Shown here piece by piece: positions 1 to 8,482 of a stretch of 64,000 nt of DNA (the first letter of the stretch is position 1; the number at the start of each line of letters is the position of its first letter). Origin of the DNA: Oscillospiraceae bacterium (GTDB taxonomy: Bacteria > Bacillota > Clostridia > Oscillospirales > Ruminococcaceae); the NCBI GenBank assembly GCA_900770285.1, contig CAAGJO010000004.1, forward strand, positions 9,349 to 73,348, given 5' to 3'. The translations under genes were made by a program, and so were the position numbers. Below the pieces are notes generated by a model, which was not told the origin of the DNA, did not search any database, and worked only from the letters and a program-made list of their open reading frames with translations.

Positions 1-12
1 ATTTATAATATA

Positions 13-1482
13 TTATAAAAGGCGTTTAATACATGTGATGTTATTGTATGTTTTAAATGATTCCAAATTTGAAATTACAATTCCTGTATTTGTACTTTCT
101 GCATGAATCATATTTCCATTGCCGGCATAAATCCCAACGTGATAAATCGAAGAATTGCTTGACCCTCCAAAGAATACTAAATCACCCGGCATAATATTAC
201 TGTATGAAACATATCTGCCGTATTCTGCCTGAGAGGCTGCATAATGCGGAAGATTAATTCCAACTTGTGCATAACATTGCATAACGAGTCCTGAACAGTC
301 GGTAGCTCGGAAACTAGAGCCGCCCCAAACATATGAACCGCCTACCATACTTCTGGCATAATTTAAAACAATGTCAACTTTTGAGGCATTAGGGACAGAA
401 GTGCTGCCACTATTGTTATTTTTTGAAGATGTAGTTGTAGTTTGAGCAGGACGATTAGTTGTTTTTTTGGCGGTTGTCATCTTAGGTGTTGTTGTTTTTG
501 CCGGAGTTGTCTGCTTTGCTGTAGTTGTTTTTCTACCGGTTGTACTCTTGTTATTTGAACTGCTCTTATTTGTAGTTGAAACGGTATTCGCTTTTGTAGT
601 TGAAACGGTATTCGCTGAAGTTTTTGCTTTAGTTGCTGCAGACTGCGTATTGCTGACAGAAGTTGTTTTTTTTGCAGTATTCTGTGCAGGCTTTTGAGCT
701 GCTATTTGTGCATTATATTTCTCAAGAACAGCATCATAATTGTTTTGATAGCTGTCCTTTTCCTCGCTCAATTTTGCAAGTGAATCGCCGTATGTATCTT
801 TAAGCTCAGATAAATCAGCAAGCTTTTTAGATAAGTTTTCTTTTTGCTCAGAATAATCCAGTGCTTTTTCTTTAAGCTTGTTTTGCTGAGCATCAAGCTT
901 CTTTTGCTGTTGATCGATTTTATTTTTCATCTCAATTAAAGAATTGATGGTATCATTATCGTGCTTTGCAACTCGAGAGATAAGTTCGGTTCTCATGAGA
1001 ATGTCATAAAAATCAGCTGAATCAGCAATAATTGAAATATATGAATCAGAACCGTTTATATACATAGCTCTTACTCGTTTCATAAAATCATTGACATTAG
1101 ATTTTATTTTATCTTCCATTATCTGTAGCTGATATCTAGAGTCACGGGCCTGACTATCGATTTTTACCATTTCATCTTCAATTTGCTTTGAATATTTTTC
1201 TGAAGTTGTAATTTGTTCAGAAATGTTATTCATTTGTGCAACAATATCGTCAAGCTTTTGCTGTTGATTTTTTATATCGTTGTCAGCAGAATTGATTTTT
1301 GCCTCAAGAGCTTTTTGTTGTTTAGACAAATCACTGAGTTGTTGTTCATATTCTGTTTGTGAATTGTCCGCATATGTTAAAGTTATATTGCTATTAGTTG
1401 ATGTAACTCCCAAAGCGCCTATTGCCATAAGGATTGCCAAAGAGGAAGCTGCAATCTTTTTTATCAATGAATTCTTATTCAT
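13..1482 (-). CDS. Secreted NlpC/P60 peptidoglycan hydrolase with coiled-coil N-terminus
   Basis: Probable wall endopeptidase that cuts stem-peptide bonds outside the cell. Residues 1-38 form a signal peptide (Lys-rich start, then a hydrophobic stretch). Residues about 40-260 are a long Gln/Lys/Glu-rich coiled coil like that of PcsB/CwlO-type hydrolases. Residues about 260-375 are a Thr/Ser/Lys/Asn-rich linker. The C-terminal NlpC/P60 domain carries the catalytic Cys396 in DCSGL and His448 in YHVGIY. The ATG follows GAAGGAAG at a good distance, and a TTGACA-17-TATAAT promoter lies upstream. The linker includes an exact 24-bp tandem duplication. PcsB/CwlO-like proteins are often controlled by FtsEX, but no ftsEX is seen here. 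Family is confident, exact bond cut is not. Confidence 0.9.
   Translation of the reverse strand: MNKNSLIKKIAASSLAILMAIGALGVTSTNSNITLTYADNSQTEYEQQLSDLSKQQKALEAKINSADNDIKNQQQKLDDIVAQMNNISEQITTSEKYSKQIEDEMVKIDSQARDSRYQLQIMEDKIKSNVNDFMKRVRAMYINGSDSYISIIADSADFYDILMRTELISRVAKHDNDTINSLIEMKNKIDQQQKKLDAQQNKLKEKALDYSEQKENLSKKLADLSELKDTYGDSLAKLSEEKDSYQNNYDAVLEKYNAQIAAQKPAQNTAKKTTSVSNTQSAATKAKTSANTVSTTKANTVSTTNKSSSNNKSTTGRKTTTAKQTTPAKTTTPKMTTAKKTTNRPAQTTTTSSKNNNSGSTSVPNASKVDIVLNYARSMVGGSYVWGGSSFRATDCSGLVMQCYAQVGINLPHYAASQAEYGRYVSYSNIMPGDLVFFGGSSNSSIYHVGIYAGNGNMIHAESTNTGIVISNLESFKTYNNITCIKRLL
569..616. repeat. Exact 24-bp tandem duplication in the hydrolase linker
   Basis: Two adjacent identical 24-bp units (569-592 and 593-616) lie within the Thr/Ser-rich linker of the NlpC/P60 gene. 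Each unit encodes a repeated eight-residue block (ANTVSTTK). The repeat keeps frame, so slippage would change only the linker length. Confidence 0.85.
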
Positions 1483-1528
1483 AATTTCTATTACTTCCTT
1501 CTTATTTCTGTGTAATCAATTTGTAATC

Positions 1529-1557
1529 ATTATATATTTTTTTGTTATCTTTGTCAA
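1529..1557 (-). promoter_or_regulatory. Sigma-A type promoter of the NlpC/P60 gene
   Basis: On the minus strand TTGACA (1557-1552), a 17-bp spacer and TATAAT (1534-1529) sit about 45 bp upstream of the ATG at 1482. Both hexamers match consensus exactly. Confidence 0.8.
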
Positions 1558-1695
1558 GGGCAAGAACGTCCAAAGGGAAAAAATGTTAGTTATTTCAGCG
1601 TTTTTAACAAACAAGCTAGCAAAAATTAGATAACTTGCCGAATCATTAAATGATTTAATGTTAGCTTTAAATGGTTCTTTCATATTTTTATCGGC

Positions 1696-1724
1696 TTGCA
1701 AAAACAATAATACTGTGTTATAAT
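1696..1724 (+). promoter_or_regulatory. Sigma-A type promoter of the ruvC run
   Basis: TTGCAA (1696-1701), 17-bp spacer and TATAAT (1719-1724), about 40 bp upstream of the ruvC GTG. No other strong promoter is evident before ruvA or ruvB, so this probably drives ruvCAB. Confidence 0.7.
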
Positions 1725-1764
1725 AAAATAGTATTTGTGTATATGAATAGGAGAGTGCTTAATA

Positions 1765-2265
1765 GTGAGAATACTGGGTATAGATCCCGGCTATGCAATA
1801 GTGGGATATGGAGTACTTGACTATTCCGGCAATAGATTTTCTGTTGTAGGTTATGGTGCAGTAACAACAGGTTCAGATATGGATTTTAATAAACGTCTGT
1901 TGGTTATTTATAACGATATTACTCAACTTATTGAAACTTATAAACCTGATGAAATGTCCATTGAAAAACTGTTCTATAACACGAATCAGAAAACTGTAAT
2001 TGATGTTGCACAGGCAAGAGGAGTTACAATTCTTCCGGCCGTTCAGCATAATATTCCTATTTATCAATACACGCCTTTACAAGTGAAAAATGCGTTAGTA
2101 GGATATGGCAGAGCTAAAAAATATCAGGTGCAGGAAATGACAAGAAATATTTTAAAACTCAAAAATATACCCAAGCCTGATGATACAGCTGATGCATTGG
2201 CACTTGCAATTACTCACGGCTTTTCGGTTAATTCAAGAAAAATAATGGGGAAGATTGATAAGTAA
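1765..2265 (+). CDS. ruvC: Crossover junction endodeoxyribonuclease RuvC
   Basis: Cuts Holliday junctions during recombinational repair, working with RuvAB in the cytoplasm. The 166-residue length is usual. The first acidic catalytic residue is Asp7 in GIDPGYAIVGYG, a Glu lies in MSIEKLF, and the C-terminal pair is in PDDTADALA, giving the expected Asp-Glu-Asp-Asp set. The GTG start is supported by GGAGAG nine bases upstream, and the frame begins with the usual MRILGIDPG. It heads a ruvC-ruvA-ruvB run, 71 bp ahead of ruvA, and has its own TATAAT promoter. Nothing unusual. Confidence 0.97.
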   Translation: MRILGIDPGYAIVGYGVLDYSGNRFSVVGYGAVTTGSDMDFNKRLLVIYNDITQLIETYKPDEMSIEKLFYNTNQKTVIDVAQARGVTILPAVQHNIPIYQYTPLQVKNALVGYGRAKKYQVQEMTRNILKLKNIPKPDDTADALALAITHGFSVNSRKIMGKIDK

Positions 2266-2336
2266 TCTTGAAAGGGAAATAAGCAGAAACCTGAAATGAT
2301 TTATGTTTATGGAAAATTAAAATAAGGTGAATTGTT

Positions 2337-2933
2337 ATGATATATTCCGTTACAGGAAAACTGATACATACAGAGTCGGAACTTGCAGTAGTCGAATGCA
2401 GCGGTGTTGGATATGCTTGCAGAACAACATTCTCCACTTTGCAGAAAATCGCAGGTGAAAAGAATGTTACGCTTTTAACATATCTTTCTGTAAGAGAAGA
2501 TGCTGTTGAGCTTTTTGGCTTTGCTACTGCTGAGGAATTGCGCTGCTTTAAAATGCTTATATCAATTTCAGGTGTAGGCCCGAAAGCGGCACTGGCTATT
2601 TTGTCAGCAATAAATCCGCAAAAGGTTGCACTTGCTATTGCTACAAATGATATCAAAGCCTTCACACAGGTTAAAGGAATTGGTAAAAAATCTGCCGAGC
2701 GTATATGTCTTGAACTTAAAAGTAAGGTTAATGCGGAAGCTGTTTCTGTTGGCAGCGGAGATGATATTCCCGTGGGAAACCTTTACGGCGGTAATGTAGG
2801 CGAGGCTATTTCTGCACTTGAAATGCTAGGCTATTCATCTTCTGAGGCTGCAGCAGTCGTTGCAAAGCTCGACCCAGAACTGCCTGTGGAAGAACTTATT
2901 AAAAAATCACTTAAAGGTCTGGCAAAATATTAG
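2337..2933 (+). CDS. ruvA: Holliday junction DNA helicase subunit RuvA
   Basis: Binds the four-way junction as a tetramer and loads the RuvB motor. The protein has 198 residues, normal for the family: an N-terminal OB fold (MIYSVTGKL onward), central helix-hairpin-helix motifs (ISGVGPKAALAIL and VKGIGKKSAERI, with the typical GVGPK and GIGKK turns), and a C-terminal three-helix domain that contacts RuvB (EAISALEMLGYSSSEA). AAGGTGA precedes the ATG. It lies between ruvC and ruvB on the same strand with short gaps. Confidence 0.97.
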   Translation: MIYSVTGKLIHTESELAVVECSGVGYACRTTFSTLQKIAGEKNVTLLTYLSVREDAVELFGFATAEELRCFKMLISISGVGPKAALAILSAINPQKVALAIATNDIKAFTQVKGIGKKSAERICLELKSKVNAEAVSVGSGDDIPVGNLYGGNVGEAISALEMLGYSSSEAAAVVAKLDPELPVEELIKKSLKGLAKY

Positions 2934-2966
2934 TAAACAGAACTTATTCTTGAAAGGATAAATATA

Positions 2967-4007
2967 ATGATAGAAAAAGGCGATTTTGACGCTGAAAACA
3001 GAATAGTTGCCACAAAGCAGATAAAACAGGACACCATTGATGATTTTGAAGTTAATCTTCGCCCGAAAACGCTGGCGGAATATGTGGGACAAGATAAAGT
3101 AAAGGAAAATCTGTCAGTTTATATTCAGGCTGCAAAAAAACGTGGAGACGCCTTAGATCATATTTTGCTTTATGGACCTCCGGGACTTGGCAAAACAACT
3201 TTGGCAGGAATTATTGCTCATGAAATGGGTTCAAGTATTCATACGACTTCAGGTCCTGCGATTGAAAAGCCGGGGGATCTGGCAGCATTACTTACGAATC
3301 TTGAAGACGGTGATGTTCTGTTTATAGACGAGATTCATAGACTTTCACGACAGGTTGAAGAGGTTTTGTATCCGGCTTTGGAAGATTATGCTCTTGATAT
3401 TATAATGGGAAAAGGTCCTGCTGCAAGGTCTATCAGAATTGATTTAAACAAATTTACTTTGATTGGTGCTACAACGAGAGCAGGTCAGCTTACATCTCCT
3501 CTTCGTGACAGATTTGGAGTAATTGAAAGACTTGAGCTTTATAATAATGAACAGCTGTGCGATATTATAATGCGTTCAGCCATGATACTTGGTGTTCCTT
3601 GTGACAGAGACGGTGCAATGGAGCTTGCATCACGTTCGAGAGGCACGCCTCGTATTGCAAACCGTCATTTAAAAAGAGTCCGTGATTTTGCAGAAGTAAT
3701 GAGCAACGGCAGAATTACAAAAGATATAGCAAAGCTCGCTTTGGATAGAATGGAAGTTGACAATCTGGGACTTGATGCTTTAGACAGACGTTTTCTGACT
3801 ATGATCATTAAAGGCTATTCGGGTGGTCCTGTTGGTCTTGAAACTCTGGCTTCTGCGCTTAATGAAGAAGCAGTTACCCTTGAAGATGTCTGCGAACCAT
3901 ATTTAATGCAGTTGGGTTTTATTTCCAGAACGCCAAGGGGGCGCTGTGCAACACAGCTTGCATACGATCATCTGGGAATTCTGAAAGACGGACAAACAAC
4001 ACTTTAA
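2967..4007 (+). CDS. ruvB: Holliday junction branch migration ATPase RuvB
   Basis: AAA+ motor that drives branch migration of Holliday junctions with RuvA. At 346 residues it is full length. Walker A GPPGLGKT spans residues 70-77 and Walker B with DEIH ends at 121-124. The sensor GATTRAG and arginine-finger region LRDRFG follow, and a C-terminal winged helix (GLDALDRRFL to GFISRTPRGR) completes the family pattern. GAAAGGATAAATATA precedes the ATG. It is 33 bp after ruvA and 21 bp before glmM, so glmM may be cotranscribed. Confidence 0.97.
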   Translation: MIEKGDFDAENRIVATKQIKQDTIDDFEVNLRPKTLAEYVGQDKVKENLSVYIQAAKKRGDALDHILLYGPPGLGKTTLAGIIAHEMGSSIHTTSGPAIEKPGDLAALLTNLEDGDVLFIDEIHRLSRQVEEVLYPALEDYALDIIMGKGPAARSIRIDLNKFTLIGATTRAGQLTSPLRDRFGVIERLELYNNEQLCDIIMRSAMILGVPCDRDGAMELASRSRGTPRIANRHLKRVRDFAEVMSNGRITKDIAKLALDRMEVDNLGLDALDRRFLTMIIKGYSGGPVGLETLASALNEEAVTLEDVCEPYLMQLGFISRTPRGRCATQLAYDHLGILKDGQTTL

Positions 4008-4028
4008 CATATAAAGGAGATTATCGTA

Positions 4029-5372
4029 ATGGGTAGATTATTCGGAACTGACGGTGCCAGAGGGGTTGCAATTACAGAGCTCACTTGTGAAACTGCTATG
4101 AATATCGGAAGAGCTGCTGCATTGGTGCTGGCAAAAGAAACAAACCATGTTCCAAAGATTATTATTGGTAAGGATACAAGAATTTCGGGAGATGTGCTTG
4201 AATCTGCATTGGTTGCAGGTATTTGCTCAGTAGGTGCAAATGCTCATATTCTTGGAGTGGTTCCTACTCCAGCAGTAGCATATCTTGTTAATAAATATAA
4301 AGCTGATGCAGGAGTAATGATTTCTGCATCTCATAATTCGGTTGAATTTAATGGTATCAAGCTTTTTTCAGGTACGGGATATAAGCTTTCCGATGAGATT
4401 GAAGAAGAAATTGAAGCGCTTATTTTAGATACTCCTGAAAAAATACAGCTTCAGGACGGCTGCAATGTAGGCAGAATTTTCTATGAGAAAAATGCTGAAT
4501 GGGACTATATTCGTCATATTATGAAGACTGTTGACTGTGATTTCAGAGGTATAAAAGTTGCTATTGACTGTGCTAACGGTTCTGCTTCAAATACAGCCAA
4601 AAAGCTTTTTGAAGGTCTGGGTGCAAGCTGTGTGATGCTTAGTAATAAACCGGATGGTACTAATATAAACGAAAATTGCGGTTCAACTCATATTGAACAG
4701 CTGCAAAAAGCAACTGTGGAAAATAAATGTATGGTTGGTCTTGCTTTTGACGGCGATGCAGACAGATGTCTTGCAGTAGATGAAAATGGCGAAGTAATTA
4801 ACGGCGATAAACTGCTGGCTATTTTTTCAAAATTCATGAAAGCTCAGGGCAAGCTTAATTCAAATACATGTGTTGTAACGGTTATGAGCAATTTAGGATT
4901 TTTCAAATTTGCTGAAAATACCAGTATAAATGCTACAACCACCAATGTTGGTGATAGATATGTTCTCGAGAGGATGCAGCAGTTTGGCTATAATCTGGGC
5001 GGTGAACAGTCTGGTCATATAATTTTTCTTGATGATGCCAACACCGGGGACGGACAGCTTACAGGCGTAAAACTTCTTGAAGTACTGAAAAAGACAGGCA
5101 AAAAAGCAAGTGAAGTTTCCGCATGTATGGAAAGCTATCCACAGGTTCTTGTTAATGTTAAAATCACAGCTGATAAAAAAGGTATGTGGGAAAAGAACGA
5201 GAAGGTTCAAGAAGCTATTGCTATGTATAAAGAAAAATTAGGAAATGAAGGAAGAATACTTGTTCGTGAATCTGGCACAGAACCTCTTGTTCGTGTAATG
5301 ATTGAGGGAAAAAAGACGGGAATTATCACAGAATATGCACATAATATTGCTAAAATAGTGGAAGAAATGTGA
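4029..5372 (+). CDS. glmM: Phosphoglucosamine mutase GlmM
   Basis: Converts glucosamine-6-phosphate to glucosamine-1-phosphate, feeding UDP-GlcNAc for peptidoglycan. The 447-residue protein starts GRLFGTDGARG as the family does. The phosphorylated Ser101 is in SASHNS, the metal loop DGDADR is at 241-246, the sugar loop GGEQSGH follows, and the C-terminal phosphate site is RESGTEPLVRVM. AAAGGAG lies ahead of the ATG. This intact active site is a useful contrast with the degenerate phosphohexomutase-like domain at 37698-39878. Confidence 0.97.
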   Translation: MGRLFGTDGARGVAITELTCETAMNIGRAAALVLAKETNHVPKIIIGKDTRISGDVLESALVAGICSVGANAHILGVVPTPAVAYLVNKYKADAGVMISASHNSVEFNGIKLFSGTGYKLSDEIEEEIEALILDTPEKIQLQDGCNVGRIFYEKNAEWDYIRHIMKTVDCDFRGIKVAIDCANGSASNTAKKLFEGLGASCVMLSNKPDGTNINENCGSTHIEQLQKATVENKCMVGLAFDGDADRCLAVDENGEVINGDKLLAIFSKFMKAQGKLNSNTCVVTVMSNLGFFKFAENTSINATTTNVGDRYVLERMQQFGYNLGGEQSGHIIFLDDANTGDGQLTGVKLLEVLKKTGKKASEVSACMESYPQVLVNVKITADKKGMWEKNEKVQEAIAMYKEKLGNEGRILVRESGTEPLVRVMIEGKKTGIITEYAHNIAKIVEEM

Positions 5373-5456
5373 TTGTAAAGGACAGAGTTTTTGATGTTCC
5401 TGATATCAGATATGAAAATTTCATTTATACCAAATAAAAATATAAAGGATTAGACT

Positions 5457-6320
5457 ATGAGAATAGCACAAAACTGGAAAGACTATAGAATACTTGATAC
5501 TTCAAGCGGTGAAAAGCTTGAAAGTTGGGGCGGTAAGATACTTGTTCGCCCAGACCCGCAAATCATTTGGAAATCTGAGCATAAAACAGATATGTGGAAT
5601 AAGGCAGATGCGGTTTATCATCGTTCCAATAAAGGCGGAGGACAGTGGGAATATCGTAAGAAACTGCCATCAAACTGGCAAATTTCTTATGGTGATCTTA
5701 AATTCAATATTCGTCCTACAGGATTCAAGCATACAGGTCTTTTTCCTGAACAGGCTGTAAACTGGGACTTTATGGCTGAAAAAATCAGAAATTCTGGCCG
5801 CCAGATAAAAGTACTGAATTTGTTTGCATATACTGGGGGAGCTACTCTTGCATGTGCCAATGCCGGAGCAAGCGTTTCTCACGTAGACGCATCAAAAGGA
5901 ATGGTACAGTGGGCAAGGGATAATGCCGCTGTTTCGGGACTTTCTGATAAACCAATACGCTGGTTGGTTGACGACTGTGAAAAGTTTGTAAAGCGTGAAA
6001 TCCGCAGAGGTAATTTCTATGATGCAGTTGTAATGGATCCGCCGTCATATGGCAGAGGACCCGGCGGAGAAGTATGGAAGCTGGAAGATTGTATTTATGA
6101 TCTGGTAAAAACTTGTGCAGGAGTTTTAAGCGATAAACCGCTGTTTTTTCTGCTCAATAGTTATACAACTGGGCTTTCACCGTCTGTTATGGCATATATT
6201 CTGAATGATGTTATAACACCGAAATTTGGAGGATGTGTAACAGCTGATGAGATTGGTTTGCCGGTTGAATCATCTGAATGTGCATTGCCTTGCGGTTCAA
6301 CTGCAATCTGGTGCTATTGA
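5457..6320 (+). CDS. Class I SAM-dependent methyltransferase, RlmI-like
   Basis: Likely a nucleic-acid (rRNA) methyltransferase. The N-terminal third resembles the beta-rich region of RlmI-like enzymes (LVRPDPQIIWK), followed by a Rossmann SAM domain: motif I VLNLFAYTGGATLACANAGA, an acidic motif HVDASKGMVQWARDNA, and motif IV VMDPPSYGRG. The DPPSYG loop is typical of this family of RNA/protein methylases. AAAGGA precedes the ATG. It sits 84 bp after glmM, same strand. The target base cannot be read from sequence; a protein substrate is not excluded. Confidence 0.85.
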   Translation: MRIAQNWKDYRILDTSSGEKLESWGGKILVRPDPQIIWKSEHKTDMWNKADAVYHRSNKGGGQWEYRKKLPSNWQISYGDLKFNIRPTGFKHTGLFPEQAVNWDFMAEKIRNSGRQIKVLNLFAYTGGATLACANAGASVSHVDASKGMVQWARDNAAVSGLSDKPIRWLVDDCEKFVKREIRRGNFYDAVVMDPPSYGRGPGGEVWKLEDCIYDLVKTCAGVLSDKPLFFLLNSYTTGLSPSVMAYILNDVITPKFGGCVTADEIGLPVESSECALPCGSTAIWCY

Positions 6321-6373
6321 ATATAAACTATCTGGAAGCATTTTGTTATAATCTTTAATTTGGAGGTTATCTT

Positions 6374-6712
6374 ATGTCAATGGAAGATGTTAAGAAAGCT
6401 GCTAAAAAAGCAGAGGAAAAGGCAAAAGAATTTGCAGAATCCCCTGAAGCACAAAACCTTAAGAAATCTGCTGTTAATGCTTATCATAAGGCAGAAGATA
6501 AGATTATAGAAGTTTCAAAAAGTGAAACCGCTCAAAAGGTTAAGTCAAAAGCTATTGAGGTTTGCCATAAAGCAGAAGATAAAATTAAGGAAGTAGCTAC
6601 AAAAGAAAATATTGAAAAAGTAGAAAGTAAAGCTTCTGATTTTATTGATAAAGCTGAGAAAAAAGTTAAAGACATTATAAACAATAGTAAAGAGAATAAG
6701 GATAATAAATAA
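6374..6712 (+). CDS. Small Lys/Glu-rich helical repeat protein, unknown function
   Basis: A 112-residue, highly charged protein (Lys, Glu, Ala, Asp) with no hydrophobic segment and no signal peptide. It contains imperfect repeats of roughly 33-36 residues with cores AYHKAEDKIIEV, VCHKAEDKIKEV and FIDKAEKKVKDI, predicted to form amphipathic helix or coiled coil, in the manner of LEA-like or YtxH-tail proteins. TTGGAGG precedes the ATG. Its stop codon shares one base with the ecfA1 start (TAATG), so translation is likely coupled. I do not recognise a named family and assign no function. Confidence 0.75.
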   Translation: MSMEDVKKAAKKAEEKAKEFAESPEAQNLKKSAVNAYHKAEDKIIEVSKSETAQKVKSKAIEVCHKAEDKIKEVATKENIEKVESKASDFIDKAEKKVKDIINNSKENKDNK

Positions 6713-7575
6713 TGGGTGCTTTTATAAGGGCAGAAAATCTCTCTTTTTCCTATAAGTCAGAAGGCGATGAGGAAGGCAAAGAGGTTGTAACTAAAGTTTT
6801 AAAAAATATTAATCTTGAAATAAATAAGGGAGAATTTGTTGCAGTCCTTGGTCATAACGGTTCGGGGAAATCGACTCTTGCCAAGTGTTTCAATGCTATA
6901 AATGCTCCTGAAAGCGGAGATGTTTTTGTCAATGGCATGAACACAAAAGAAGAGAACAATCTGTTAAAAATCAGAGAATCAGCAGGTATGGTATTTCAGA
7001 ACCCTGATAATCAGATTGTTGCAACAATTGTTGAAGAAGACGTGGCGTTTGCTCTTGAAAATTTAGGAGTTGAACCTAAGGAGATTCGCCGTAGAGTCGA
7101 TGATGCTCTGAAAACTGTTGATATGTATGAGTATCGCAAACATGCACCTCATAGACTTTCAGGCGGTCAGAAACAAAGAGTTGCCATTGCAGGTGTTATA
7201 GCTATGGAACCTGAGTGTATAATTCTTGACGAACCAACTGCTATGCTTGATCCAAAGGGCAGACATGAAGTAATGAGTACAGTAAAAATGCTGAACCGTG
7301 AACGCGGAGTAACTATTGTGCTGATTACTCATTATATGGAAGAGGCTGCACAGGCTGACAGAGTTGTAGTTATGGACGACGGTGAAATAGTTATGGATAA
7401 TGTTCCTAAGAAAGTTTTTTCACAGGTCGCAACTTTAAAAAATCTCGGATTGGATGTTCCTCAGGTAACGCAGATTGCATATCAGCTAAAAAATGAAGGT
7501 TATAATATTTCTACTGAAATTATTTCAGAAGATGAATGTATAGAGGCATTAGCAAAATTGCTTGATAAGGTATAA
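6712..7575 (+). CDS. ecfA1: ECF transporter ATPase EcfA1
   Basis: One of two ATPases of the energy-coupling factor module, which powers uptake of vitamins or metal ions by interchangeable S components. Walker A GHNGSGKST is at 47-55, the Q-loop is in VFQNPDNQ, the signature LSGGQ is at about 149-153, and Walker B ends in ILDEPTAMLD. The VFQNPDNQI segment is typical of EcfA1. The start overlaps the preceding stop by one base. ecfA2 and ecfT follow, so the module is complete; no S-component gene is in the window, as is usual for a shared group II module. Confidence 0.96.
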   Translation: MGAFIRAENLSFSYKSEGDEEGKEVVTKVLKNINLEINKGEFVAVLGHNGSGKSTLAKCFNAINAPESGDVFVNGMNTKEENNLLKIRESAGMVFQNPDNQIVATIVEEDVAFALENLGVEPKEIRRRVDDALKTVDMYEYRKHAPHRLSGGQKQRVAIAGVIAMEPECIILDEPTAMLDPKGRHEVMSTVKMLNRERGVTIVLITHYMEEAAQADRVVVMDDGEIVMDNVPKKVFSQVATLKNLGLDVPQVTQIAYQLKNEGYNISTEIISEDECIEALAKLLDKV

Positions 7576-7612
7576 TTTTGCTTTGTAACTTTTGATTTAA
7601 AGGGAAATTAAA

Positions 7613-8470
7613 ATGTCGATAATTAAATTTGAAAATGTCAGTTATGTTTATGGTGAAGGCACACCGTTTTGTAAAACCGCAGTGGACAATGTAAGTCTTG
7701 AGATAGAGCGTGGTGAATTTGTCGGAGTTATTGGTCATACAGGTTCAGGAAAGTCTACGTTGATCCAGCATCTCAATGGACTGCTTAAACCAACATCGGG
7801 TAAGGTTTATATTGACGGCGAAGAACTATGGAAGGATAAATCAAAATTAAGACAGCTAAGATTTAAAGTAGGCCTTGTATTTCAGTATCCTGAATATCAG
7901 CTTTTTGAAGAAACTGTTTACAAAGATATTGCTTTTGGGCCTAAAAATATGGGACTAAGCGATAGTGAAATAGACAGACGAGTCAGGGAAACAGCAAAGC
8001 TGGTTGGCATTGATAACAGTATTTTGGACAAGTCGCCTTTTGATTTGTCAGGTGGTCAGAAAAGACGTGTAGCAATAGCTGGTGTTATGGCAATGGAACC
8101 TGATGTTCTTGTTCTTGACGAACCGGCTTCGGGACTTGACCCACACGGACGTGATCATATTCTAGGGCTTATTCGTGAGTATCATCAGCAAAAGAAAAAC
8201 ACGATTTTACTGGTTTCTCATTCAATGGAGGACGTGGCAAAACAGGCTTCAAAAATATTAGTAATGAATAATGCTAAGGTGTTTTGTTATGATTCAACAG
8301 TTAATGTTTTTCACCGTGCAGATGAGCTTGAAAAAATGGGACTTGCAGTTCCTCAGATCACAAGAGTATTTAATAGATTAAAAGCTATGGGCTATGATAT
8401 TAAAGATGATGTTTATACGGTAGATTATGGTACAAAGCTTTTACTAAAGATGTTAAAGGGCAAAAATTAG
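7613..8470 (+). CDS. ecfA2: ECF transporter ATPase EcfA2
   Basis: Second ATPase of the ECF module. It has 285 residues with Walker A GHTGSGKST, Q-loop VFQYPEYQLFEETV (the YPEYQLF variant marks EcfA2), signature LSGGQ and Walker B LDEPASGLDP, then the switch His in LVSHSMED. AAAGGGAAATTAAA precedes the ATG. It lies 37 bp after ecfA1 and 12 bp before ecfT. The two ATPases pair as a heterodimer and are joined to EcfT through its Arg-containing coupling helices. Confidence 0.96.
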   Translation: MSIIKFENVSYVYGEGTPFCKTAVDNVSLEIERGEFVGVIGHTGSGKSTLIQHLNGLLKPTSGKVYIDGEELWKDKSKLRQLRFKVGLVFQYPEYQLFEETVYKDIAFGPKNMGLSDSEIDRRVRETAKLVGIDNSILDKSPFDLSGGQKRRVAIAGVMAMEPDVLVLDEPASGLDPHGRDHILGLIREYHQQKKNTILLVSHSMEDVAKQASKILVMNNAKVFCYDSTVNVFHRADELEKMGLAVPQITRVFNRLKAMGYDIKDDVYTVDYGTKLLLKMLKGKN

Positions 8471-8482
8471 GAGGAAATTCAT

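Noticed and set aside
467..697. Val/Phe-rich small membrane-like frame on the plus strand
   Set aside because: It is the complement of the Thr/Ser/Lys-rich linker of the NlpC/P60 protein; the hydrophobic look is a by-product of that composition.
4008..4028. glmS-type ribozyme or riboswitch near glmM
   Set aside because: Only 21 bases separate ruvB and glmM, and the ribozyme belongs to glmS, which is not here.
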